The notes below the pieces were generated by a model. It did no database searches. It saw nothing but the letters and a program-made list of their open reading frames with translations, and was not told the DNA's origin. The position numbers and the translations under genes were made by a program. From NCBI GenBank assembly GCA_017614275.1, contig JAGACE010000200.1:1-6000 (forward strand): a DNA stretch of 6,000 bases. Reading direction: 5' to 3'. Source of the stretch: Clostridia bacterium (GTDB taxonomy: Bacteria > Bacillota > Clostridia > Oscillospirales > Acutalibacteraceae). Positions 1 through 5,611 of this stretch are shown here, in pieces (position 1 is the stretch's first letter; each line of letters starts with the position of its first letter).

Positions 1-635
1 AGCCGTTCCAGGCGGGGCTTCTTCAGGCCGCAGAAGTCGAAGAAATAGGTGTCGAAGGCCTGATCGTACTCGGCCTCGCAGATCAGGAGGTCATACAGGA
101 CATAGGTGTCGCCGGCCTTCAGTTCCATGCCGTCGACTTCACGGCGCACGGTGAAGCGCCCTTTCTGCATGTCGACGTCAAAGATGGTGAAGCCGTCCCG
201 GTCGGCCCGGGAGCCCCACAGTTCGATGAAGTGGCTGCCCGTCTTGCGGAAATAGGTGAAGGTGAACGAGTGGAAATTGCCGGGGATGCCGTAGGTGGTG
301 TAGGCGTAGTCGCCCATCTGTCCCGCCTGCGTCTTCGTGAACCCGTTCCAGCTCACGAGTTTCGGAAGGCCCTTCGCCACATCGGTCTTCCGGTGCTCTT
401 CCGTGATGGACCAGGACTGGAACCCGTTGGCGAAGAAGAACTCGTCGTCCGCGAAGGCGCGGGACGCCGTCAGTTCGACCTCGTTCATCGTGAGGTCTTT
501 CTTAGCGGTCAGAGTCGCCTTCAGGAAGGTCTTCTCCTGCTCCAGCTCGACCGCGAAATACTCGTTTTCCCATTCGGTCGAGAAATAGCTGAGGCCTCCC
601 GAGGTCAGCCTTGCGTTCAGGGTGAAATCATACAT
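1..635 (-). CDS. Alpha-galactosidase-like glycoside hydrolase (GH36), N-terminal part, cut by window edge
   Basis: The minus-strand frame starting with ATG at 635-633 stays open for 211 codons to the left edge, so only the N-terminus is present. The protein begins MYDFTLNARL. It carries the aromatic NGFQSW motif at about residues 70-75, a GDY segment near 108-110, and a strand pattern (ELWGSRADRDGFTIF, about 138-152; LKAGDTYVLYDLL further on) like the N-terminal beta-sandwich of GH36 alpha-galactosidases of gut clostridia. It ends near the FDTYF segment that normally precedes the catalytic barrel. Family members hydrolyse alpha-galactosides such as melibiose and raffinose. The catalytic aspartates would lie outside the window, so activity and exact substrate cannot be judged. 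No signal peptide is seen, which suggests a cytoplasmic enzyme. The start is supported by an AAAGGAG ribosome site 8 bases upstream. It follows the ABC-F gene by 16 bases with no terminator between. The family call rests on motif recall, not a search. Confidence 0.68.
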   Translation of the reverse strand, partial: MYDFTLNARLTSGGLSYFSTEWENEYFAVELEQEKTFLKATLTAKKDLTMNEVELTASRAFADDEFFFANGFQSWSITEEHRKTDVAKGLPKLVSWNGFTKTQAGQMGDYAYTTYGIPGNFHSFTFTYFRKTGSHFIELWGSRADRDGFTIFDVDMQKGRFTVRREVDGMELKAGDTYVLYDLLICEAEYDQAFDTYFFDFCGLKKPRLER

Positions 636-643
636 AAGTCCTG

Positions 644-650
644 CTCCTTT
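644..650 (-). promoter_or_regulatory. Ribosome binding site of the GH36-like gene
   Basis: The minus strand reads AAAGGAG, then 8 bases, then ATG at 635. The site lies immediately after the TGA stop (654-652) of the ABC-F gene. It fixes the start codon and allows coupled translation. The ATG at 631-629 is in another frame. Confidence 0.75.
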
Positions 651-651
651 C

Positions 652-2094
652 TCATTCTTGGAACTCGTTCACTTCTTCCGCGAGGGTCTCCCACGCGTCC
701 ATCGTCGCCTCCAGCTCCGCGTTCAGATCCGCGAGCCGGTTCGTGCATTCTGTCATTTTCTCAAAGTCTGTGGACAGGGACTCGTCGTCCAGTTCCGCGG
801 TCACCGCCTCGATCTGTGCTTCCAGTTCGGCGATGCGCTGTTCCGCCTTCCGCAGAGCAGTCTTCTTTTTCGTGCGTTCCGAGCGCTGCCGTTTCTGTTC
901 TTGATAGGACAGTCCGCCGGCGCCCATCTGTTTCTCCGGTTTTTCCGGGGTCTCCGGCCCGGCCGTGCCGCGCCGTTCCAGCTCCCGCAGGTAGGCGTCG
1001 TAATCGCCCTCGAACACCTCCGCCCCGGAGGGCTTCAGTTCGATGATCCTGTCCGCCAGCCGGTTGATGAAATACCGGTCGTGGGAGATGATGAACAGGG
1101 TCCCCTCGTACCCGGCGAGCGCCTCTTCCAGGGCCGCCATCGAGTAGAGGTCCAGGTGGTTCGTGGGCTCGTCCAGCAGGAGGAAATTGCAGTGCCGGAG
1201 CATGAGCCGGCAGAGGGCGACTTTCGCCCGTTCCCCGCCGCTGAGGGTCTCGATCTGCTCGAACACGGCGTCTCCCCGGAAGCCGAAGATGGCCAGGGCC
1301 GACCGCACTTCCGTGTCGGTCATCCGCGGATACATGTCGTGGACCTCCTCCAGGACCGTCTTGTTCATGGAGAGGTTCATCTGGTGCTGGTCGAAATAAC
1401 CGGTGGTCACCCCGACGCCGAAGCGGACGCCCCGGACCCGTTTCAGGATCTGTTTGACCAGGGTAGTCTTGCCGATGCCGTTGTCGCCGATGAGGAAGAC
1501 GCGCTCTCCCCGGCGGAGCTGAAAACTGACGTTCTCGTAGAGGGTCTTCCCCGGGAACACCATGGAGAGGTCCGAGACCTCCAGGACTTCTTCCCCGCTG
1601 ATGCTGTCCGGCGCGAAGAAGAAGGAAAAATCGTAGTTCTCGTATTCCGGCTTCTCCAGGTCCTTCGTCAGCCGGTCGATCTGTTTCTGTTTGCTCTCCG
1701 CGGTGCGGATGTTCCGCTCGCGGTTCCAGCGTTTCTGCTGTTCGATGATCCCCTCGATGCGGTGGACCTCCGCCATCGTGTTGTCGTAGTTCCTCTGGAG
1801 CGATTTATCCCGCTCCGCCTTGAGTTCCATGTGGCGGCTGTAGTTGCCGTCCGTCACATAGAGCTTCTTCAGAGAGATCTCCGCGATGCGGCTGCAGACC
1901 TTGTCCAGGAAATACCGGTCGTGGGAGATGACGATGGTGGTCACGTTGCTGGAGCGGATGAAGTTCTCCAGCCACCCCACCGAGCGGATGTCCAGGTGGT
2001 TCGTCGGCTCGTCGAGGAGCATGAGGTCCGGCTTCTGCAGCAGGAGCTTCGCGAGGCCGATCTTCGACTTCTGTCCGCCGGACAGACTGCGCAC
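652..2094 (-). CDS. 3' fragment of the ABC-F gene, possible GTG restart
   Basis: This frame resumes after the TAG and can start at GTG 2094-2092, giving 480 residues. Seven bases before the GTG, the minus strand reads AGGA, a weak ribosome site that could allow restart by ribosomes terminating at the TAG about 18 bases upstream. The product would keep the first LSGGQ, Walker B and switch His, the linker, the complete second ATPase domain and the C-terminal coiled coil. It would lack the first Walker A. It is in the same frame as the 5' fragment, so it is best seen as the rest of one gene. An independent start is only a possibility. Confidence 0.5.
   Translation of the reverse strand: MRSLSGGQKSKIGLAKLLLQKPDLMLLDEPTNHLDIRSVGWLENFIRSSNVTTIVISHDRYFLDKVCSRIAEISLKKLYVTDGNYSRHMELKAERDKSLQRNYDNTMAEVHRIEGIIEQQKRWNRERNIRTAESKQKQIDRLTKDLEKPEYENYDFSFFFAPDSISGEEVLEVSDLSMVFPGKTLYENVSFQLRRGERVFLIGDNGIGKTTLVKQILKRVRGVRFGVGVTTGYFDQHQMNLSMNKTVLEEVHDMYPRMTDTEVRSALAIFGFRGDAVFEQIETLSGGERAKVALCRLMLRHCNFLLLDEPTNHLDLYSMAALEEALAGYEGTLFIISHDRYFINRLADRIIELKPSGAEVFEGDYDAYLRELERRGTAGPETPEKPEKQMGAGGLSYQEQKRQRSERTKKKTALRKAEQRIAELEAQIEAVTAELDDESLSTDFEKMTECTNRLADLNAELEATMDAWETLAEEVNEFQE
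1069..1091. repeat. 23-base direct repeat, copy 1 (inside ABC-F gene)
   Basis: This stretch is identical to 1909-1931, exactly 840 bases (280 codons) away. Both encode the switch-histidine motif ISHDRYF, once per ATPase domain. It arises from the duplicated domain architecture and is not a mobile element. A second pair at the same offset (1150-1164 and 1990-2004) encodes part of DEPTNHLD. Confidence 0.8.
1909..1931. repeat. 23-base direct repeat, copy 2 (inside ABC-F gene)
   Basis: This is the partner of 1069-1091 and encodes the ISHDRYF motif of the first ATPase domain. Exact identity over 23 bases means no synonymous change has built up between the two motifs, which could reflect shared codon preference or gene conversion. 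Confidence 0.8.
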
Positions 2095-2112
2095 CGGCAG
2101 TTCCTGCTCCGC

Positions 2113-2115
2113 CTA
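2113..2115 (-). other. In-frame amber (TAG) codon inside the ABC-F gene
   Basis: The minus strand reads ACC TAG GCG GAG within GFT-stop-AEQELP. Counting residues from GLGF to LSGGQ gives the usual family distance only if the TAG is counted as one residue. Glu (GAG to TAG) or Gln (CAG to TAG) is the simplest original codon. The five true gene ends in the window use TAA three times and TGA twice, never TAG. Confidence 0.9.
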
Positions 2116-2565
2116 GGTGAACCCGAGGCCGGTCTGGACGGACCGGGTCAGGTTGCGGTACGTCAGTCCGTCGCCCGCCTCATAGGCCGCGAGGACCTCC
2201 TCCTGCCGGGCGATGAGCGCCGCGTCCCCCGCCCGCTCCCCGGACAGCTGCCGCCGCAGGTCTTCCAGCTCCGCCTCCATCTCGAACAGATGGGAGAAGA
2301 CCAGAAGGGTCTCCTCATAGGTGGTGCGGTCGGAGTCCGCGCAGACGTGCTGCTCCAGGTAGCCGAGCGTCAGGAAGGGCGAGCGGATGACCGCCCCTTC
2401 GTCCGGCTCCTCCTCTCCGGTGATGAGGTGGAACAGGGTGGTCTTGCCGGTGCCGTTGGCGCCGATGAGGCCGACGATGTCCCCTTTCTCCACCGAGAGG
2501 TTGAGGTGTTCGAAGAGCAGATGGTCCCCGAACGACTTCGATAGATTGCTGATGTTCAGTATCAT
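2113..2565 (-). CDS. 5' fragment of the ABC-F gene (first Walker A half-domain)
   Basis: If the TAG terminates translation, this piece gives a 150-residue protein ending in GLGFT. It holds the first Walker A and the Q-loop region (LGYLEQH) but stops about ten residues before the LSGGQ signature. It has no Walker B and no catalytic glutamate, so it could not form a working ATPase domain alone. An in-frame TTG at 2628 would add 21 residues, but it has no ribosome site and the extra residues do not look like the family. Confidence 0.6.
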   Translation of the reverse strand: MILNISNLSKSFGDHLLFEHLNLSVEKGDIVGLIGANGTGKTTLFHLITGEEEPDEGAVIRSPFLTLGYLEQHVCADSDRTTYEETLLVFSHLFEMEAELEDLRRQLSGERAGDAALIARQEEVLAAYEAGDGLTYRNLTRSVQTGLGFT

Positions 2566-2585
2566 GGTCGTGTATTTTCCAAAAC

Positions 2586-2616
2586 TTGTTTCCTTTTGAC
2601 GGAATGGTGTTATAAT
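2586..2616 (+). promoter_or_regulatory. Promoter of the sortase-plsY operon (extended -10)
   Basis: A perfect extended -10, TGTTATAAT, lies at 2608-2616 in a short AT-rich patch of otherwise GC-rich DNA. A weak -35 (TTGTTT, 2586-2591) sits 19 bases upstream, and an extended -10 needs little -35 contact. Predicted transcription starts near 2623, giving a leader of about 20 bases that contains the ribosome site. The better-looking TTGACG at 2596-2601 is only 9 bases from the -10 and cannot pair with it. Confidence 0.65.
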
Positions 2617-2617
2617 A
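2612..2617 (-). promoter_or_regulatory. Possible -10 of the leftward ABC-F promoter
   Basis: The minus strand reads TATTAT at 2617-2612, overlapping the rightward -10. It would start transcription near 2605 with a leader of about 40 bases. No -35 match is seen at the right distance (about 2635-2640), so this is tentative. It is offered because the ABC-F gene must have a promoter within or near this 77-base divergent gap. Confidence 0.3.
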
Positions 2618-2629
2618 TCTGTACCCAAA

Positions 2630-2637
2630 GGGAGGTG
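2630..2637 (+). promoter_or_regulatory. Ribosome binding site of the sortase gene
   Basis: GGGAGGTG lies about 6 bases before ATG 2643. It is a near-ideal Shine-Dalgarno sequence and fixes the start. Confidence 0.85.
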
Positions 2638-2642
2638 CGCTC

Positions 2643-3428
2643 ATGTCCGACACAAAAAAACGCCGGAACATGCTGCTGACGGTCCTGGAAGTCCTGTTCG
2701 CGCTGATCTTCCTCTTTGCTGTGTTCCAGGCCGGCCGCATTCTTTACAGTTACCACGAAGGCGATTCGTTCTATGAAGACTCGCAGGACCAGTTCCTGAC
2801 CGAGACAGACACGCCTGCCTCCGAAGGAGGCGTCGGGCCGGAGGCCCTCGGCTTCCAGGTGGACCTCGCGGGGCTGCAGAAAGTGAACCCGGATGTCAAA
2901 GGCTGGATCTACATCCCCGACACCGCGGTCTCCTACCCCCTGCTCTGGTCCAAGAGCGACAACACCTATCTGCGCACCACTTACACCGGCGAACACAGCG
3001 TGTTCGGGAGCATCTTCTTCTCCCACCAGTGCTCTCCGGAGCTGACCGACCAGCACACGATCATCTACGGCCACAACACGAAGAACGGCTCCATGTTCGG
3101 CGGCCTCAAGGAATACAAAAAGAAAGACTACTTCTACGCGCACCCCTATGTCTATCTGATCATGAAGGGGACCACCTATCAGTACAGGGTCGTCTCCTGC
3201 TTCACGGCCAACACGTCGGACGACGTGTACATCCTCTCGTTCGCGAAGAACACCGACTTCCAGAAGTGGATCGCCAAGCTGGTGGTCCAGAGCGATGTGG
3301 ACCCCGGCACGGTGGCCATCACCGGGATGGAACAGGTTTTGACCCTGTCCACCTGCACGTCCCGTACCAAGACGGAGCGGTTCGTGGTCAACGCGATCCA
3401 GGTCAGTTCCTGGCCTAACACATTTTAA
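2643..3428 (+). CDS. srtB: Class B sortase
   Basis: Sortases are membrane-anchored cysteine transpeptidases that cut surface proteins at a C-terminal sorting motif and join them to the cell wall. This protein has 261 residues. A basic N-terminus (KKRR, 5-8) is followed by one membrane helix (about 10-35), so the catalytic domain faces outside. The domain from about 74 shows the class B pattern: NPDVKGWIYIPDT (82-94), DNTYL (106-110), GSIFF (122-126), IIYGHN with catalytic His144, MFGGLKEY (151-158), and TLSTCT with catalytic Cys238. TKTERFVV supplies the conserved Arg246. All three active-site residues are present and the length is normal for SrtB. The class B substrate motifs known elsewhere are NPQTN-like or, in clostridia, (S/P)PKTG-like. 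No such substrate is encoded in this window, so its target is unknown. The gene has its own promoter and is followed 13 bases later by plsY. Which SrtB subgroup it belongs to is not resolved. Confidence 0.93.
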   Translation: MSDTKKRRNMLLTVLEVLFALIFLFAVFQAGRILYSYHEGDSFYEDSQDQFLTETDTPASEGGVGPEALGFQVDLAGLQKVNPDVKGWIYIPDTAVSYPLLWSKSDNTYLRTTYTGEHSVFGSIFFSHQCSPELTDQHTIIYGHNTKNGSMFGGLKEYKKKDYFYAHPYVYLIMKGTTYQYRVVSCFTANTSDDVYILSFAKNTDFQKWIAKLVVQSDVDPGTVAITGMEQVLTLSTCTSRTKTERFVVNAIQVSSWPNTF

Positions 3429-3431
3429 CAC

Positions 3432-3436
3432 GGAGG
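3432..3436 (+). promoter_or_regulatory. Ribosome binding site of plsY
   Basis: GGAGG lies 5 bases before ATG 3442, within the 13-base gap after the sortase TAA. There is no room for a separate promoter or terminator, which supports a sortase-plsY operon. Confidence 0.8.
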
Positions 3437-3441
3437 CCCCC

Positions 3442-4182
3442 ATGTCAACAACCGTTTTGCTCAGTATAACCGCGGCTCTTCTCCTATCCTATCTCATTGG
3501 GTCGCTGCAGCCTTCCTTCCTGCTCGGAAAGGCCATCAAGCACGTCGATATCCGCGATTACGGCAGCGGCAACTCCGGCGCCACGAACGCCATCCGCGTG
3601 TTCGGATTCAAGTTCGGCATGGTCTGCCTGCTCATCGACGCCGCCAAAGGCGCCCTGGTCATCCTGGCCGTCAAACTCCTGCTGGGTCCGGAGGTCCTCG
3701 GGAGCGTCGGCGCCGCCGTCCTGCTGCAGCTCGTCTGCGGCCTCTGCGTCATCCTGGGGCACAACCACCCCTTCTACATGCATTTCCGGGGCGGCAAGGG
3801 CGTGGCCGCCTCCATCGGCATCCTGCTGATGATCGACTGGCGGCTGGTACTCATCGCCGGCATCCCGGCGCTGCTCCTCCTGGTCCTCACCCGCATCATG
3901 AGCGTGGCCTCTCTGACCTTTGAGACACTCTGCTTCGCGGGTCTGGCCGTCCTCTGCTTCCACATGGAGTTCTATTACGGCATCCTGCTGGCGGCGTTCT
4001 GCTACCCTCTCATCTCCTTCTGGCGTCACCGTGCGAACCTCGTCCGGCTCGCCCACGGCGAGGAGTCCCGGCTCTGGGGCAAGGGCAGCAGGAACAGCGG
4101 CCCTGTCCCGAAGGACGACTACGAAGAGGCCATGGAAAAGCTCGATGAACAGAGCGGCGTAGACCTGCACCACTCCAGGTGA
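3442..4182 (+). CDS. plsY: Glycerol-3-phosphate acyltransferase PlsY (acyl-phosphate dependent)
   Basis: PlsY transfers an acyl chain from acyl-phosphate (made by PlsX) to glycerol-3-phosphate at the inner membrane face, forming lysophosphatidate, the first step of phospholipid synthesis in most Gram-positives. The sequence shows a first membrane helix (about 5-30, containing SYLIGS), then GSGNSGATN (41-49). GHNHPFYMHFRGGKGVA (106-122) is the glycine-rich substrate-binding motif. RIMSVAS (151-157) and the closing WRHRANLVRL-GEE (about 194-208) match the remaining conserved regions. Several hydrophobic segments between these fit the multi-pass topology. All signature motifs are intact. At 246 residues it is longer than the usual 190-220 or so. 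The extra part is a charged tail after about residue 213 (SGPVPKDDYEEAMEKLDEQSG and following). It is the last gene before a strong terminator. Confidence 0.95.
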   Translation: MSTTVLLSITAALLLSYLIGSLQPSFLLGKAIKHVDIRDYGSGNSGATNAIRVFGFKFGMVCLLIDAAKGALVILAVKLLLGPEVLGSVGAAVLLQLVCGLCVILGHNHPFYMHFRGGKGVAASIGILLMIDWRLVLIAGIPALLLLVLTRIMSVASLTFETLCFAGLAVLCFHMEFYYGILLAAFCYPLISFWRHRANLVRLAHGEESRLWGKGSRNSGPVPKDDYEEAMEKLDEQSGVDLHHSR

Positions 4183-4193
4183 ACCGCAAAAGC

Positions 4194-4219
4194 AAAGACC
4201 TCCCGGACGGGAGGTCTTT
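4194..4219. terminator. Bidirectional rho-independent terminator
   Basis: A perfect 11-base-pair stem, AAAGACCTCCC (4194-4204) with GGGAGGTCTTT (4209-4219), encloses the four-base loop GGAC. On the plus strand it continues into TTTTTCTT and ends the sortase-plsY transcript. On the minus strand it is followed by TTTGCTTTTGC, so it can also end the converging MATE transcript, whose stop codon (4225-4223) is only three bases away. Confidence 0.9.
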
Positions 4220-4222
4220 TTC

Positions 4223-5611
4223 TTATGTCTGCGGGCCTTTCGGCTCGTCGAAGTTGAGCTTGTCCCTGATGATCTTCCGCATGAAGAAGAGGCAGGTGGC
4301 CAGGGACATGAGTTCCGCGATGGGGAAGCTCCACCAGACGGCGGTCAGCTTCCCGGTCAGGGACAGCAGATAGGCGGCCGGCAGGAGCACGACCATCTGC
4401 CGCATGATGGACACGATCATGCTGTAGACGCCGTTGCCCAGCGCCTGGAAGGACGAGGACATCATGATACAGGCGCCGGCCCCGAGGAAGGTCAGGGCGA
4501 TGATCCGCAGCGCCGGGATGCCGATGGCCAGCATGTCGGGCGACGCGTCGTAGAAGCGCAGCAGCGGTCCCGGGATGGTCTCGAACAGCGTGAAGCCGAC
4601 GAGCATGATGAGGACCGCGTACAGCATCGCGTACTTGATGGTCTCGATCACGCGCTCCCGGTTGCGGGCCCCGTAGTTGTAGGCCACGATGGGCACCATG
4701 CCGTTGTTGATGCCGAAGACCGGCATGAAGATAAAGCTCTGGAGCTTGAAATACGCGCCGAAGACGGCGGCCGCCGTGGAGGTGAACGCCATCAGGATCC
4801 AGTTGAATCCGAACACCATGACGGACCCGATGGCCGACATGATGATGGACGGCAGACCGACCGCGTAGATGCGTCGGACGATGGCCGCCCGCAGCGGCAT
4901 GTATCTCACGCTCAGCGTGATCTCCTTGTTGAACTTCAGATTGAAGAACAGGGCGAGGCCGGCCGCGATGATCTGACCGAAGACCGTGGCGATGGCGGCG
5001 CCTTTGACGCCCAGCCGCGGTGCCCCGAGCAGTCCGAAGATGAGGATGGGGTCCACGATGCAGTTGATGATGGCGCCGGTGGCCTGGGTGATCATGCTGT
5101 AGAAGGTCTTCCCGGTGGACAGCAGGATCCGCTCCAGGCAGATCTGCGCCAGCATGCCGAAGGAGAAGATGAGCACGGTCTTCATGTAGTCGATGCCGTA
5201 CTGCGTGATGTTCTCCGAGGCTTTCTGCGCGCGGAAGAAGGGTTCCGTCAGCGTGAAGGCCGCCGCCAGGAAAAACAGATACGTGATCGCGTACAGGATG
5301 AACGCGTTGTTGGCGGCCCGGTTCGCGGCCTCGAAATTCCGCTCGCCGAGGCTCTTGGAGACCAGGGCCGAGAAACCGACGCCGGTGCCGATGGCGATGG
5401 CGATCATCAGGTTCTGCATGGAGAAGGCCAGCGAGACCGCCGTCAGCGCGTCTTCCTCGATCCGGGCGACGAACAGGCTGTCCACGATGTTGTACATCGC
5501 CTGCACCAGCATGGAGATGACCATGGGCAGCGAGGTCTTGATGAGCAGCGGCTGGATTGGGTCAGTCCCCATCCGGTTCGGCGGCAGGGTCCTGGCTTGA
5601 GGTTCTGCCAC
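4223..5611 (-). CDS. MATE family efflux transporter
   Basis: MATE proteins are 12-helix inner-membrane antiporters that export cationic drugs, dyes or metabolites using a sodium or proton gradient. This 462-residue protein has the normal length. After a polar start it shows MGTDPIQPLLIKTSLPMVIS (14-33), then VQAMYNIVDSLFVARI (36-51) and GTGVGFSALVSKSLGE (75-90). VDPILIFG (187-194) and GVKGAAIATVFGQ (201-213) follow. The second-half hallmark PIVAYNYGARN is at 307-317 and a WWSFPIAE segment at 426-433. The two six-helix halves are both complete. The substrate cannot be told from sequence. The chosen start is GTG 5611, which directly follows the TAA of the upstream gene and has GGGTGAGG about 5 bases upstream. 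The ATG at 5572 (residue 14) fits the usual family N-terminus but has no clear ribosome site. The gene is probably translationally coupled to the cytidylate kinase-like gene. Confidence 0.93.
   Translation of the reverse strand: MAEPQARTLPPNRMGTDPIQPLLIKTSLPMVISMLVQAMYNIVDSLFVARIEEDALTAVSLAFSMQNLMIAIAIGTGVGFSALVSKSLGERNFEAANRAANNAFILYAITYLFFLAAAFTLTEPFFRAQKASENITQYGIDYMKTVLIFSFGMLAQICLERILLSTGKTFYSMITQATGAIINCIVDPILIFGLLGAPRLGVKGAAIATVFGQIIAAGLALFFNLKFNKEITLSVRYMPLRAAIVRRIYAVGLPSIIMSAIGSVMVFGFNWILMAFTSTAAAVFGAYFKLQSFIFMPVFGINNGMVPIVAYNYGARNRERVIETIKYAMLYAVLIMLVGFTLFETIPGPLLRFYDASPDMLAIGIPALRIIALTFLGAGACIMMSSSFQALGNGVYSMIVSIMRQMVVLLPAAYLLSLTGKLTAVWWSFPIAELMSLATCLFFMRKIIRDKLNFDEPKGPQT

Larger units (their letters stand above)
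652..2565 (-). pseudogene. ABC-F family ATPase (YdiF-like), interrupted by one in-frame TAG
   Basis: Read through the TAG, this gene encodes about 637 residues, a full-length ABC-F protein. ABC-F proteins have two fused ATPase domains and no membrane segments. They bind the ribosome near the E site and act on stalled translation or antibiotic protection. Domain 1 has Walker A GANGTGKT (35-42), signature LSGGQ (161-165), Walker B with DE at 185-186 and switch His in ISHDRYF (215). A charged helical linker spans about 245-310. Domain 2 has Walker A GDNGIGKT (360-367), LSGGE (441-445), DE at 465-466 and ISHDRYF His 495. A charged coiled coil at about 557-635 resembles the YdiF/Uup C-terminal tail. 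The only defect is codon 151 (TAG, 2115-2113), between GLGFT and AEQELPVRSLSGGQ. Spacing to the signature is normal if one residue is put there, so there is no indel. Every other catalytic motif is intact, which suggests a recent mutation, a sequence error or suppression. ATG 2565 is chosen because MILNISNLSKSFG is the typical family start. The ribosome site is weak (GGAAAA about 12 bases upstream). Confidence 0.85.

Noticed and set aside
231..1046. Plus-strand open frame over the GH36 and ABC-F ends
   Set aside because: It crosses two genes supported on the other strand and its second half is Pro/Arg/Ser-rich noise.
2090..2120. Programmed frameshift or insertion element at the ABC-F break
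   Set aside because: Both halves are in the same frame, no extra bases are present, and there is no slippery run, inverted repeat or target duplication. Selenocysteine is excluded because the codon is TAG, and no hairpin typical of recoding was evident.
622..2544. Long plus-strand open frame of 640 codons opposite the ABC-F gene
   Set aside because: Its translation is rich in R, H, V and E without family motifs, and the opposite strand carries every ABC-F motif. GC-rich coding DNA often leaves the antisense frame open. It also spans the TAG and both fragments, so it is not an explanation for the interruption.
2596..2616. TTGACG plus TATAAT as a consensus sigma-70 promoter
   Set aside because: The spacer is only 9 bases, far too short. 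The extended -10 explains the promoter better.
2566..2628. Upstream TTG start adding 21 residues to the ABC-F protein
   Set aside because: There is no ribosome site, the start would lie upstream of the likely transcription start, and the added residues do not match ABC-F N-termini.
2610..3443. Minus-strand open frame of 277 codons opposite the sortase
   Set aside because: It mirrors the sortase gene, has no ribosome site or recognisable domain, and would cover the rightward promoter and ribosome site.
3484..4173. Minus-strand open frame of 229 codons opposite plsY
   Set aside because: It is a low-complexity D/E/G/A-rich antisense shadow. PlsY motifs on the plus strand are complete.
5193..5600. 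Plus-strand open frame of 135 codons opposite the MATE N-terminus
   Set aside because: It is antisense to clear MATE transmembrane segments and has no ribosome site or family resemblance.
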